DNA of 64,000 nt from CALEUX01 sp964608615 (GCA_964608615.1 CAZSQG010000004.1:31861-95860); one strand, 5' to 3'. Counted from the first letter of the stretch, positions 16,078-25,696 are shown. The notes: a model not told the origin generated them from the sequence alone. Numbers and translations: made by a program.

Positions 16078-18474
16078 ATGGTAACACCTGCTGCTAATAA
16101 ATCTCAAAACATTCGACATGTACCCAAATCTGATGGTTTTTCTGATATAAGGAAAATCTTGAGATTGGTTATAAAACATTGGTATTTCTTTGTTATTTCT
16201 TTACCATTATGTCTTGGTGCGGTTGAGTTTTATCATCGTTATACACCGGAAGTTTACGGGGCATCAGTAACTATGTTATTTAAAAATAATCAGGAAACAA
16301 GCATATCCCAGTCAAGTCTTATGGAGGGATTTGGTTTATCGCCTGAAATGAGAAGTGTTGAAAATCAATCTTTTATAATCCGATCGAATAAAATGGTTCG
16401 TCGTGCTGTTGATATGCTCGATTTTGGTGTTTCTTATTATCGCAAAGGTCGCCTGAAAGACACGGAATTATATGGGAATGTCCCTTTTAATATTTGCCTT
16501 GATTCGCTTCATAATCAATTGCTTAACACCCCGGTTGAATTGCAGTTCCTTTCAGATGGCAATATTAAGGTTTCTGTTAAGACTGATGACGCCCCTTTGC
16601 ACAACTTTATAACATCAAAAAACAATGGATCTACCGGTCCAGTCTCTTTTGAGCGAATTGTTAAATGGGATGAAAAAGTTGAAGGTCCCGGGTTCTCCTT
16701 TTATATTCATTCAGCATCACCGGAGGGTCGTTTTATAAATGCAACCTATTACGTCAAGTTTAATTCTAATGCCAGCATTACTGGTCAATTACGATCAGGA
16801 TTAACCGTAACTAATTACCGTGAAGGATCCTCTATTATTTTTATTGGTACACGCGGTGAACAACCTCAGAAATTAGTCAGGTTTCTGGATGTATTTTCAG
16901 AAGTTATTATTGACAATAACTTAGAACGGAAAAATGATATGGCCAACAAATCGCTTGATTTTATTCAGCGACAATTGGTACAGATTTCTGATACTCTAAA
17001 TATTATGCAACAACGGTTGTTGGATTTCAGACGAAATAACCGCTTTTTAATGCCATCCGAAATGTCGCAACGTTTGTCATCTGAATTTTATGATAGAGAA
17101 AAAGAGATGATGACATTGGATCTGAATTACGAATATTTTGTAATTCTAAAAAATCGCCTAAAGGAAGATAGTGTTAATGAAAATGATTATTTATTACCTG
17201 CTTTTGCTACAGATAATGCTGGTATTATAAGGCAATTGGTAATGGAACACATGAATCTTTTAAATGAGATCTCTCTTTTAGATGGTTTGGCCGGGCTAAC
17301 TAATCCCTACCAATTGGAGTTAAGTAAAAAACTGAAGTTATCCAAAGAGAGTCTGGTTAATGTAATTGATAAACAATTGCAAACTATTGACCTTCAAAAA
17401 TCAGAAATTAATCGACATGTGACTCTTTTGACTTCAAAAATCGGAGATTTACCTGCATTGGAAAGGGATTATCTGGCTCTTGAACGATCATATAAGCTTA
17501 ATGATGCAATTTATACTTTTTTATTGCAAAAGAAATCTGAAACACAAATAACTAAATCTTCAAATATTCCCGATAATGAAATTCTTGATCAGGCTTCAGT
17601 GAGTGGAATTATTTTACCTGACAAAAAGAATAATTACAGCAAGGCTATAATGCTTGGACTGGTTATTCCAGCTCTATTAATTGCCCTAAAAGAGTTTTTT
17701 AATGTTAATGTCAGGGGACGTGAAGATCTGGAGAATCTTTTTCATGAGGTTCCTATTATTGGAAGCATTGTGCACAGTAAGGAGTGCTGTGAAAATGTTG
17801 TTTTAGAAAATTCGAACAGTGTAATTACTGAATCATTTCGATCATTAAGAGCACGACTTCGTTTTTTAATGTCGCAGGCAAGTGGTAATGTTATATCTAT
17901 TACTTCAACTAATACAGGGGAGGGTAAGACTTTTTGCGCTATTAACCTGGCTTCTGTTTTTGCAATTTCAGGAAAAAAAACAGCTTTGGTTGGATTTGAT
18001 ATGAGAAAACCCAGACTCTCATCGGTGTTTGGAAAAACTAATCAACCTGGTTTAAGTGGTTTTTTAATTGGACAGGTGACGATTGAGGACCTTATACTTC
18101 CCACTAACCAGGAACACTTGTTTGTTTTGCCATCCGGAATAATTCCTCCTAACCCATCTGAGTTAATATCGGGTGCTAAAACAGCAGAACTGTTCCAGTA
18201 TCTTCGTGAAAATTTTGATATTGTTATTATTGATACTCCTCCTGTTGGATTGGTTTCTGATGCCAGGATTCTAATGGATTTAGCTGATTGTCACCTTTAC
18301 GTTGTGCGATCGGGAAATTCCCATCGTGAACATTTATCAATTACAATGTCAAATCTTTTAGCTGAAAATATTCCTTGTCTGGGATTCATTCTCAATGATG
18401 TTACTTCACGACATAATGGTTACGGATATTACAGCTCTGGTTATTATAATCCGCAGACTAATTCGGTAGAATAG
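16078..18474 (+). CDS. Wzc-like polysaccharide co-polymerase / tyrosine kinase (copy 2)
   Basis: 798-aa homologue of the minus-strand Wzc with the same plan. It has a membrane helix at about 35-50, the shared segment SLMEGFGLSPEMRS, coiled-coil periplasmic part, a second helix near 520, and a BY-kinase with STNTGEGKTF, VGFDMRKP and VIIDTPP. The tail is Tyr-rich (GYGYYSSGYYN) but shorter and without the regular Gly-Tyr run. No wza accompanies this copy, so it may share the Wza encoded at 13081-13872 or serve a second polymer. ATG 16078 is used, preceded 85 bases earlier by the glycosyltransferase. Confidence 0.9.
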   Translation: MVTPAANKSQNIRHVPKSDGFSDIRKILRLVIKHWYFFVISLPLCLGAVEFYHRYTPEVYGASVTMLFKNNQETSISQSSLMEGFGLSPEMRSVENQSFIIRSNKMVRRAVDMLDFGVSYYRKGRLKDTELYGNVPFNICLDSLHNQLLNTPVELQFLSDGNIKVSVKTDDAPLHNFITSKNNGSTGPVSFERIVKWDEKVEGPGFSFYIHSASPEGRFINATYYVKFNSNASITGQLRSGLTVTNYREGSSIIFIGTRGEQPQKLVRFLDVFSEVIIDNNLERKNDMANKSLDFIQRQLVQISDTLNIMQQRLLDFRRNNRFLMPSEMSQRLSSEFYDREKEMMTLDLNYEYFVILKNRLKEDSVNENDYLLPAFATDNAGIIRQLVMEHMNLLNEISLLDGLAGLTNPYQLELSKKLKLSKESLVNVIDKQLQTIDLQKSEINRHVTLLTSKIGDLPALERDYLALERSYKLNDAIYTFLLQKKSETQITKSSNIPDNEILDQASVSGIILPDKKNNYSKAIMLGLVIPALLIALKEFFNVNVRGREDLENLFHEVPIIGSIVHSKECCENVVLENSNSVITESFRSLRARLRFLMSQASGNVISITSTNTGEGKTFCAINLASVFAISGKKTALVGFDMRKPRLSSVFGKTNQPGLSGFLIGQVTIEDLILPTNQEHLFVLPSGIIPPNPSELISGAKTAELFQYLRENFDIVIIDTPPVGLVSDARILMDLADCHLYVVRSGNSHREHLSITMSNLLAENIPCLGFILNDVTSRHNGYGYYSSGYYNPQTNSVE

Positions 18475-18514
18475 AATTTTACTGTTGAATGGTCTCTTTT
18501 TCTCTTTGTGTAAT

Positions 18515-19534
18515 ATGATTGAAAAAATAGAAAACTTTTCTCTTAAAGGATACAATTCCTTTGGTTTGGATGTTAAAGCCAGCGTGTTTTTTCATTATAC
18601 TCAAACCGATGAACTAATTGAATATATTAGAGAAGGTAATTTAAAAAATACTCCTTTTCTGATAATGGGGGGAGGAAGCAATCTTCTTTTCGTTTCAGAT
18701 TTTCATGGGGTAGTGATGCACTCAGGTATTTCAGGAATTGAAATTGTGGATGAAACGGGTGATGACGTTATTATTGCTGCCGGAGCCGGAGTTGATTGGG
18801 ATAACCTTGTTGCCTGGACTGTTGAGAACAATATATATGGACTTGAAAACCTTTCGTTAATTCCGGGTTCGGTTGGAGCTTCTCCTGTGCAAAATATTGG
18901 GGCTTATGGCGTTGAATTAAAGGATGTTTTTTATAAAGCAGAGGGTGTTTATATTGAATCGGGTGAGAGGTTTACTATTGCTTCGCAAGGGTGCGAGTTT
19001 GGATACAGGTACAGCATATTTAAAGGGCCTTTTAAAAACAAGGTAGTTTTAACCAGGGTTTTATTTAAACTTTCCCGAAAAGCCGTTTTTAAACTGGATT
19101 ACGGTTCGGTAAGGGATGAGGTTATTCGACTTGGAGACCGGTCGCTTAAAAATATTCGTGATGCCATTATACAAATCCGCCGCACTAAACTTCCTGATCC
19201 AGAAAAAATTGGTAATGTTGGCAGTTTCTTTAAGAACCCACTGATCAAACAAACTCAGTTAGAAGCTTTAAAAGAACGTTTCCCTGATATACCTTTTTAT
19301 GAAACCGGAGATCAGGTGCTTGTTAAAATACCAGCTGGATGGCTTATTGAAAAAGCCGGATGGAAAGGGAAGTCAAAAGGCAGGGCCGGAGTGCATCATC
19401 AGCAGGCATTGGTATTAATCAACCTTGGAGATGCTACCGGAAGTGATATTCTTGATCTTGCTAATAATATTGAATCCGATGTGAAAAAGATTTTTGGGAT
19501 TTCGCTTGAGAAAGAAGTTAATATTGTGGATTAA
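18515..19534 (+). CDS. murB: UDP-N-acetylenolpyruvoylglucosamine reductase
   Basis: 339-aa FAD enzyme that reduces UDP-GlcNAc-enolpyruvate to UDP-MurNAc in peptidoglycan synthesis. FAD-binding motifs are MGGGSNLL and IPGSVGASPVQNIGAYG. The proton-donating Ser is in NVGSFFKNP, and the C-terminal WLIEKAGWKG and VHHQQALVL segments are present, as in the E. coli type. The frame extends upstream to TTG 18485, but ATG 18515 gives the normal N-terminus (IEKIENFSLKGYNSFG). It follows wzc-2 by 40 bases and converges on mltG. Confidence 0.95.
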   Translation: MIEKIENFSLKGYNSFGLDVKASVFFHYTQTDELIEYIREGNLKNTPFLIMGGGSNLLFVSDFHGVVMHSGISGIEIVDETGDDVIIAAGAGVDWDNLVAWTVENNIYGLENLSLIPGSVGASPVQNIGAYGVELKDVFYKAEGVYIESGERFTIASQGCEFGYRYSIFKGPFKNKVVLTRVLFKLSRKAVFKLDYGSVRDEVIRLGDRSLKNIRDAIIQIRRTKLPDPEKIGNVGSFFKNPLIKQTQLEALKERFPDIPFYETGDQVLVKIPAGWLIEKAGWKGKSKGRAGVHHQQALVLINLGDATGSDILDLANNIESDVKKIFGISLEKEVNIVD

Positions 19535-19538
19535 ACAA

Positions 19539-20615
19539 CTATCGGTATATTTTTAGTCTCCTTAAAGCTTTTCGGTATTTTGCTGCATTTTGATTGTGTT
19601 GTTTAAGGGTTTGAGCAAAGTTGTGATAACCCGAAAAATCATCTTTAGCACACATATAAAGATGACTGTGTTTTTCATGGTTTAATACACCATCAATACC
19701 CGAAATGGATGGCATGCGAATGGGGCCTGGCGGAAGTCCGGCATATATATAAGTGTTGTAAGGTGAATCTATTTTAAGGTCTTTAGAAAGAACTCGGTTG
19801 ACTGTGAAATCTCCTATTACATATTTTATAGTTGGATCGGCTTGAAGACGCATTCCTTTATTCAGACGATTGATATATAACCCGGCCACTACAGGTTTTT
19901 CATCATTTTTTATAGTTTCTTCATCTACGATGGATGCCAGTATGGAAACCTCTAACTTTGTCAGGCCTATTTGTTCTGCTTTTGAGGTTCGTTGGTCATT
20001 CCAGAAGCGTTCATATTCCTGATGCATTCTGGTAATAAAACCATTGGCAGATGTATTCCAGAACATTTGGTAGGAGTTTGGAATAATCATTGCCAAAATA
20101 ACCTCTGGTTTAAATCCCAGCGAATTTATTAAATCATTATCGTTTAATGCTGAAATAAACTGAAGCGAATCTGGTTCCAATCGCTTGGCTAGTTGTCCGG
20201 CAAGGTCTTCAATAGTTCTTATATTATTGAAAGTAACATTTACTGGTGTTTGTCTTCCTGCTCTAAGGATGTTAACCAGTTCATTGTTACTCATTCCATT
20301 TCTCAATACATATCTGCCTCCTTTTGCTTTGGTTGAATAACCCTTTCTTTCAGCTACCCAGATGAAACTTTTTATATCGCTTATAGTTCCCGATAAGGTT
20401 AATAATTCAATCACCTCTTCAAAAGTAGGATTTGATGGTATATATAAATCAACATTTTGTTGCAATCCTGTATTAACATTGGATCCAAAAATAACCTTGT
20501 GGTATTTCAACCAGGTTAACATTCCAAGAGAAATGAGTGTTGCCACAATAAAAAGAATAATAATTTCTTTTTTCCACTTCATCTTTTGTTTACGAGCTTT
20601 GGTTTTTAAAGCCAT
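19539..20615 (-). CDS. mltG: Endolytic murein transglycosylase MltG
   Basis: 358-aa YceG-family enzyme that cuts nascent glycan strands. A basic N-terminus precedes one membrane helix (18-36), then a LysM-like subdomain and the catalytic domain with LASIVDEET, GLYINRL, LQADPTIKY, DSPYNTY and AGLPPGPI. At the catalytic loop most homologues have Glu where this protein has D231 (SIVDEET instead of SIVEKET), with Glu at the next two positions. Whether this matters is unclear. It converges with murB, 4 bases apart. Confidence 0.92.
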   Translation of the reverse strand: MALKTKARKQKMKWKKEIIILFIVATLISLGMLTWLKYHKVIFGSNVNTGLQQNVDLYIPSNPTFEEVIELLTLSGTISDIKSFIWVAERKGYSTKAKGGRYVLRNGMSNNELVNILRAGRQTPVNVTFNNIRTIEDLAGQLAKRLEPDSLQFISALNDNDLINSLGFKPEVILAMIIPNSYQMFWNTSANGFITRMHQEYERFWNDQRTSKAEQIGLTKLEVSILASIVDEETIKNDEKPVVAGLYINRLNKGMRLQADPTIKYVIGDFTVNRVLSKDLKIDSPYNTYIYAGLPPGPIRMPSISGIDGVLNHEKHSHLYMCAKDDFSGYHNFAQTLKQHNQNAAKYRKALRRLKIYR

Positions 20616-20816
20616 TTTTTTTGATATAAAAGTATAGTAATTCAGTTAATAGGTCAAAGTTAATTGATTTACACGATTAATCTTTTTTGATAATAATTTT
20701 AGTTGGTTCAAAGAAATATTTTTATAGTTTACTTCATGGAAATAACTGCCACTTGAATTATCTTTGAGAATCTTTTTAAACGAAAATGAGATTATAATAT
20801 TGTAAAATTTATTTTT

Positions 20817-21293
20817 ATGAATACGAAAACCTTTTTTACTCTTTTTTTATCGGTATTGTTTTTAAGTTCATGTGCCAGCCTTCCTAAAGGGACATCAAGA
20901 TTTGACGAAAGCAATTCTCCTTATGTGAAAGAAAAACCGGAAACCGCTATTACAGTTAAAGAGGAAGTGCCTGCACCTAAACCTGCTCTTAAATCAGAGC
21001 CAGTTATGGTTCGTGAGGAAAAAGTTACTACAGTGGATCAATTGGGTACGGAAACTATTTATCGTTATTATGTCATTATTGGTTCTTTTCAGGTAGTTGA
21101 TAATGCCAGGAGTTTTAGAACCCAGCTAATTGATGAGCAATTTACACCTGTTATCCTACAAAGTGAGATTGGATTTTTCAGGGTTTCCGTTGCCGCGTTT
21201 AATGATGAAATGGATGCTCGTAGCAGAATCGCTCAAATCCGCGATAATTATGATAAATATAGCGATGTGTGGCTTTTAATTAGAAAAAATTAA
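20817..21293 (+). CDS. SPOR-domain lipoprotein
   Basis: 158-aa lipoprotein. The signal ends in the lipobox FLSSC (about 15-19), followed by a Pro/Lys/Glu-rich linker to about residue 75 and a C-terminal SPOR domain (YYVIIGSFQVVDNARSF, FRVSVAAFNDEMDAR). SPOR domains bind denuded peptidoglycan at division sites, so it is probably a septal envelope protein. It stands alone, divergent from mltG. Close to the usual size for Bacteroidota single-SPOR lipoproteins. Confidence 0.88.
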   Translation: MNTKTFFTLFLSVLFLSSCASLPKGTSRFDESNSPYVKEKPETAITVKEEVPAPKPALKSEPVMVREEKVTTVDQLGTETIYRYYVIIGSFQVVDNARSFRTQLIDEQFTPVILQSEIGFFRVSVAAFNDEMDARSRIAQIRDNYDKYSDVWLLIRKN

Positions 21294-21451
21294 CAACATG
21301 TTAAGGTTAATATTTAGTTGAGCCTTTATATTTGGAGGTGTTCAAATTATTATTGAATACTATTGTTTTCAAATAAGTTTGTTGACTAACATTGGCCTGT
21401 TTTATTTAATATCAATATGTGTAATTAATTACCTAATTATTAATTCATAAG

Positions 21452-22654
21452 ATGTACAAACCTGTTAAATTATCGGAGCATATATACTATGTAGGGGTGA
21501 ACGACCGAAGAACAACTCTTTTTGAAAACATGTGGCCTTTGGAAAGAGGAATAGCCTACAATTCTTATCTGATTACCGATAATAAAACTGTATTAGTTGA
21601 TACTGTTGAAATAGGACATATTGAAAAATATCTAAAAAAAATCAAGGCTGTAATAGGTGATAAGGCTATTGATTATCTGGTTATTAATCACATGGAACCT
21701 GATCATGCCGGCTCTATTCAATTAATTACAAAGCTTTATCCAAATATACAGCTGGTAGGCAACAAAAAAACCAGACCCATGATTGAAGGTTTTTTTGGTC
21801 TTAAAGATCGTTTTATTGAGATTGAAGAAGAGGGAGAACTCAAGTTAGGACATCACTCACTTAAGTTTTATATGATTCCCATGGTTCATTGGCCTGAAAC
21901 AATGGTGACCTATGTTCCTGAAGAGAAAATTCTTTTTTCAGGCGATGCTTTTGGCAGTTTTGGAACTTTGGATGGTGGGGTTTTTGACGATGAGGTTGAA
22001 TTTGAATACTTTGAAGATGAAATACGTCGTTACTATTCAAATATTGTAGGTAAGTACGGAAACCCGGTTCAGAAGGCACTTGATAAACTTGGTTCGTTGG
22101 ATATAAAAATAATCGCTGCTACTCATGGACCCATACTTAGAACTTATATTGCCGAAATAATTGACCGTTATTTCAGTTGGAGCAGATATGAAACAGTGGA
22201 AGGTGTGGTTATTGCATTTGCATCAATGTATGGTAATACTGAAGAGATGAGCGAAGTTGTTGCACGTGAGCTTGTTGAGCAGGGAGTTAAATCTATTCGC
22301 ATGTATGATGTGTCAAAAACGCATCCATCAGTTATTATATCGGATATTTTTAAGTATAGAGGGGTTATTCTTGCAAGTCCTACGTATAGTAATGAGTTAC
22401 ATCCTAATATGGAGTCACTTACAACTAAGTTGAAACATATGGGAGTGCAAAATCATTATGTGGGTATTCTTGGTTCTTATACCTGGGCTGGAGCCTCGGT
22501 TAAAAAACTGAATGAGTTTGCTACTGCTATTGGTTGGGAAGTTGTTGGCGAATCGGTTGAGGAAAAGCATGCTTTAAAAGACGAAAAATATTTGGCATGC
22601 TGTAATCTTGGGAAAGCTATGGCCGACAGACTAAAAGCTGACAGAACTCATTAA
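21452..22654 (+). CDS. FprA-type flavodiiron protein (O2/NO reductase)
   Basis: 400-aa class A flavodiiron protein that reduces oxygen to water and/or NO to N2O in anaerobes. The N-terminal metallo-beta-lactamase domain carries the iron ligands in NHMEPDHAGS, the His of MVHWPETM, the Asp of FSGDAFGSF and the His of AATHGPILR. The C-terminal flavodoxin domain begins with the FMN loop FASMYGNTEEM at about residue 255 and ends with GSYTWAGASV. No rubredoxin is fused. It stands alone and suggests an anaerobe that must cope with traces of oxygen. Confidence 0.94.
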   Translation: MYKPVKLSEHIYYVGVNDRRTTLFENMWPLERGIAYNSYLITDNKTVLVDTVEIGHIEKYLKKIKAVIGDKAIDYLVINHMEPDHAGSIQLITKLYPNIQLVGNKKTRPMIEGFFGLKDRFIEIEEEGELKLGHHSLKFYMIPMVHWPETMVTYVPEEKILFSGDAFGSFGTLDGGVFDDEVEFEYFEDEIRRYYSNIVGKYGNPVQKALDKLGSLDIKIIAATHGPILRTYIAEIIDRYFSWSRYETVEGVVIAFASMYGNTEEMSEVVARELVEQGVKSIRMYDVSKTHPSVIISDIFKYRGVILASPTYSNELHPNMESLTTKLKHMGVQNHYVGILGSYTWAGASVKKLNEFATAIGWEVVGESVEEKHALKDEKYLACCNLGKAMADRLKADRTH

Positions 22655-22692
22655 GTATATTAGAGCTCTAAATGAATTTCTCAGGAAGCTTG

Positions 22693-22804
22693 GTGTCATG
22701 TCAACAATAAAATGACGTTTTTTAGTTGTGTGTTTTTGGGTTACGTGAGGGGTAATCTATATTTGACATGACACTAGGCTGTTTCGTCTTTTTGTGTCAT
22801 GACA
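22693..22804. repeat. Three TGTCATG-type palindromic motifs
   Basis: GTGTCATGTCAA at 22693-22704 and its exact reverse complement TTGACATGACAC at 22763-22774 form a 12-bp inverted pair. TGTCATGACA at 22795-22804 is a third, self-palindromic copy. They lie in the gap between the flavodiiron gene and the next, convergent gene. They could be regulator sites or a large-loop hairpin. Confidence 0.6.
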
Positions 22805-22911
22805 AAAACGTAATCCTGCTTTTTAGCGGGAGAGGACTACTTAATAGAAATTATTATCTGACCCACATAATTTTTGTTTTTGGATTTTTGTATAAAACCC
22901 AAAATTGTACG

Positions 22912-23451
22912 TTAACTTCTGTAATAGGTTTCTATTTCAGTTTTGATAGCATTAAGGGCCTCTTTAAAATAAAAGTCAACTTCAGTATTAGCGTTTTCAA
23001 TAATATTTCTACTCAGTTCAAGGGATGTTCCATCCGGTTTGGTGGAAGCAGCAGCAGTATTTACAAGCTTAATAAGTTTATCACGCGTATTTTGGATTTT
23101 TTCCCAGGTTGGTATAGTTATGTAAATCTGCATGGACAGGTTGTGATTAAATTCCTGACGGATGGTTTTCAGAAGAAATGAATGAAAAGCCCTGCAATTC
23201 ATATCATGGCGTTGTTCACGTAAAACCAGAGATTCCGGCGATAGGCGCTCAAGCAAAAGAGTTAATCTTTCATAAGCCTGAAACCTAAGTTTAATGATTT
23301 CAGCATTATCTTTTGCCAAAACCTCCAATCTTCTTCGCTGAAAATCGTGCTTTAAAAAAAAATATACCATTAACAGGCTAAATCCTGTTATAATTAATAC
23401 TATTGCAAAAAGCAACCATAATTGAGTTCTTGAATCCATTTGATTAGTCAT
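22912..23451 (-). CDS. Conserved Bacteroidota membrane-anchored protein of unknown function
   Basis: 179 aa with one N-terminal membrane helix (about 11-33), a charged coiled-coil-like stretch (FQRRRLEVLAKDNAEIIKLR) and a helical cytosolic domain with LRFQAYERLTLLLERLSP and VLREQRHDMNC. Proteins of this size and pattern recur next to housekeeping genes in Bacteroidota, and I recall no experimental function. A -7-like box on the minus strand (TATATTTG, 23480 down to 23473) lies just upstream. The neighbour upstream is divergent. Confidence 0.75.
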   Translation of the reverse strand: MTNQMDSRTQLWLLFAIVLIITGFSLLMVYFFLKHDFQRRRLEVLAKDNAEIIKLRFQAYERLTLLLERLSPESLVLREQRHDMNCRAFHSFLLKTIRQEFNHNLSMQIYITIPTWEKIQNTRDKLIKLVNTAAASTKPDGTSLELSRNIIENANTEVDFYFKEALNAIKTEIETYYRS

Positions 23452-23744
23452 TTTGGTGTTTTGGTATCAAAACAAATATACAATCTTCTGGAAAATATTC
23501 GTATTTTGATGTTCAAATTACATTTTATTTTGTCAAACCGATGTTTTAGTCGTCATTAAAAATTAGAAATATATATTTTGAAGTGAAATTGCTTATAATT
23601 TGATATTAAATTGATCAAATTGATTTATATATTTTAATTTTTATGATAAAAAAATATAAATTTATAATAATTCTTCGATTTCTTTTACGTTTTACATTTG
23701 ACCTCATAAGGAAAATAACTATTTTTGCTAAAAAAAAATTAAAG

Positions 23745-24938
23745 ATGGAACAGGTATCACTACGAGTAGCTGCCATGGCCGAATCTGAGACCATGGTTAT
23801 GTCCCAAAAGAGTCGTGAATTGCAGGCCCAGGGCATTGATGTAATCAATTTGAGTGTTGGCGAACCTGATTTCGCAACGCCTGATCATATTAAAGAAGCT
23901 GCCAAGCGTGCTATTGATGAAAATTATTCATATTACAGTCCTGTTCCAGGGTTTCCACAGTTAAGGAAACTTATTGCTGAGAAGCTGGAAAAGGAGAATG
24001 GCTTAACCTATTCAATTGACCAGATTGTTGTTTCAAATGGCGCTAAGCATGCGCTTATGAATGCCATAATGTGTATTGTTAATCCTGGCGATGAGGTAAT
24101 TGTACCCGCACCATATTGGGTTAGTTATCTGGAAATGGTAAAACTTGCCGAAGGTAAAAATGTTATTATTGAGGCCACCCAGGATCAGGATTTTAAAATT
24201 ACGCCTACTCAACTTGAGGCTGTTATTACACCTGCAACAAGAGCCATTTTTTTAAACAGCCCTTCAAATCCTACCGGAAGCATGTATTCTAAAGTTGAAT
24301 TGGAAGCACTTGCCCGTGTGTTGGAAAAAAATCCAAGGATAATGGTAATCTCCGATGAAATTTATGAGCATATAATTTATGAAGGAGAGCATGTTAGTAT
24401 TGCTTCTTTTCCATGGATGAAGGAACGGGTTATTGTTATTAATGGTGTATCTAAAGGATATGCAATGACCGGATGGCGTATTGGTTATGTTGCTGGTCCC
24501 AAATGGTTGGCTCAGGCTTGTAATAAACTACAAGGTCAGCAAACTTCAGGAGCCTGTTCAGTGGCCCAGATGGCAGCAACAGCTGCTTATGCAGGCGGCC
24601 TTGGCTCAACACTTGAGATGCAAAAAGCATTTAAGCGTCGCAGGGATATGATGTTGCAACTGGCCCGTGAAATTAAGGGTATCAAGGTGAATACACCTCC
24701 GGGGGCTTTTTATCTTTTCCCTGATGTGAGTTCTTTTTTTGGTAAAAAAGACGGAGAAATTATTATTAAGAATGCAGAAGAGTTATGTATGTATTTGCTC
24801 GAGAAAGGTCATGTTGCTTGTGTATCAGGTGGTGCTTTCGGAAGTCCAAAGAATATGCGTATTTCATATGCTGCAAGCGATGAGAAGCTTAAAGAAGCCA
24901 TGCAACGTATAAAAGTGGCTCTTGAAAAATTGAAATAA
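23745..24938 (+). CDS. Class I aminotransferase, aspartate aminotransferase type
   Basis: 397-aa PLP enzyme. It shows the aspartate-aminotransferase Ib features: INLSVGEPDFATPDHI, the substrate loop YYSPVPGFPQLR, NSPSNPTGSMYS with the PLP-contacting Asn, VISDEIYEHI with the pyridine Asp and Tyr, and the Schiff-base Lys in NGVSKGYAMTGWRIGY. It transfers amino groups between aspartate and 2-oxoglutarate. The frame is open upstream to 23643, giving a hydrophobic, basic extension, but ATG 23745 gives the family's normal start (MEQVSLR) and is preferred. FtsE follows 23 bases later. Confidence 0.92.
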   Translation: MEQVSLRVAAMAESETMVMSQKSRELQAQGIDVINLSVGEPDFATPDHIKEAAKRAIDENYSYYSPVPGFPQLRKLIAEKLEKENGLTYSIDQIVVSNGAKHALMNAIMCIVNPGDEVIVPAPYWVSYLEMVKLAEGKNVIIEATQDQDFKITPTQLEAVITPATRAIFLNSPSNPTGSMYSKVELEALARVLEKNPRIMVISDEIYEHIIYEGEHVSIASFPWMKERVIVINGVSKGYAMTGWRIGYVAGPKWLAQACNKLQGQQTSGACSVAQMAATAAYAGGLGSTLEMQKAFKRRRDMMLQLAREIKGIKVNTPPGAFYLFPDVSSFFGKKDGEIIIKNAEELCMYLLEKGHVACVSGGAFGSPKNMRISYAASDEKLKEAMQRIKVALEKLK

Positions 24939-24961
24939 TTAAAGTCAATAATCTAAAAGTA

Positions 24962-25696
24962 ATGTCAAAAGTTCCTGCTTCGGTTGTAAACGATAAAGGT
25001 TTTATTGTGGAGTTGACTGATGTAATGGTCCGTCAGGAGGAGAATATCATTCTTAGGGATCTGAACTTATCAGTTCGCCCAGGTGAATTTTTATATATGA
25101 TTGGTCGGGTTGGAAGCGGTAAGTCAAGCCTTCTTAAAACAATATATGGGGAGCTTCCATTGCGTCATGGCAAAGCTTTTGTAGCCGGTTATAATGTAGA
25201 TGCTCTTAAGACCAGAGAAATACCATGGCTCAGAAGAAAAATGGGCATTATTTTTCAGGATTTCCAGCTTTTGATTGACCGAAATGTATACGATAACCTC
25301 TTTTTTGTTTTGAAGGCAACCGGCTGGAAAAATAAATTGGAGATGGATCATCGTGTACGCCAGGTTCTTTCGGAAGTTGATATGGTTCACAAAGGCTATA
25401 AAATGCCTCATCAATTGTCGGGAGGAGAGCAACAACGGGTTGGAATTGCCCGGGCATTACTTAATAAACCTGATCTGATTTTGGCAGATGAACCAACCGG
25501 AAATCTTGACCCTGATACATCAGATGACTTAATGAAGTTGTTACATCAGATATGCAGCGATGGGAAAACGGTAATAATGGCCACTCACAATTATAATCTT
25601 ATTAAGAAGTTTCCGGGTAGAACGGTTCGTTGCGAAGATACACGGTTGAATGAGACTATGCAGGAGGAGATTGATTTTGATCAGCTTATTATGTGA
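24962..25696 (+). CDS. ftsE: FtsE-like cell-division ABC ATPase
   Basis: 244-aa ATP-binding protein with Walker A GRVGSGKSSLL, the Q-loop IFQDFQLL, signature LSGGEQQRVGIARAL, Walker B LILADEPTGNLDP and H-loop ATHNYNLI. The sequence is of the FtsE type, which works with the membrane protein FtsX to control peptidoglycan hydrolases at the septum. No ftsX is adjacent; in Bacteroidota the two are often apart. It is cotranscribed with the aminotransferase and ends in a strong terminator. LolD-type lipoprotein or other export ATPase is the alternative. Confidence 0.82.
   Translation: MSKVPASVVNDKGFIVELTDVMVRQEENIILRDLNLSVRPGEFLYMIGRVGSGKSSLLKTIYGELPLRHGKAFVAGYNVDALKTREIPWLRRKMGIIFQDFQLLIDRNVYDNLFFVLKATGWKNKLEMDHRVRQVLSEVDMVHKGYKMPHQLSGGEQQRVGIARALLNKPDLILADEPTGNLDPDTSDDLMKLLHQICSDGKTVIMATHNYNLIKKFPGRTVRCEDTRLNETMQEEIDFDQLIM

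Noticed and set aside
22768..23181. 137-codon plus-strand frame opposite the conserved membrane-anchored gene
   Set aside because: It is a shadow of the minus-strand gene at 22912-23451, with Phe/Ile-rich composition and no motifs.
23643..23744. N-terminal extension of the aminotransferase
   Set aside because: It is Lys/Phe/Ile-rich and unlike aspartate aminotransferases, which begin near MEQVSLR.
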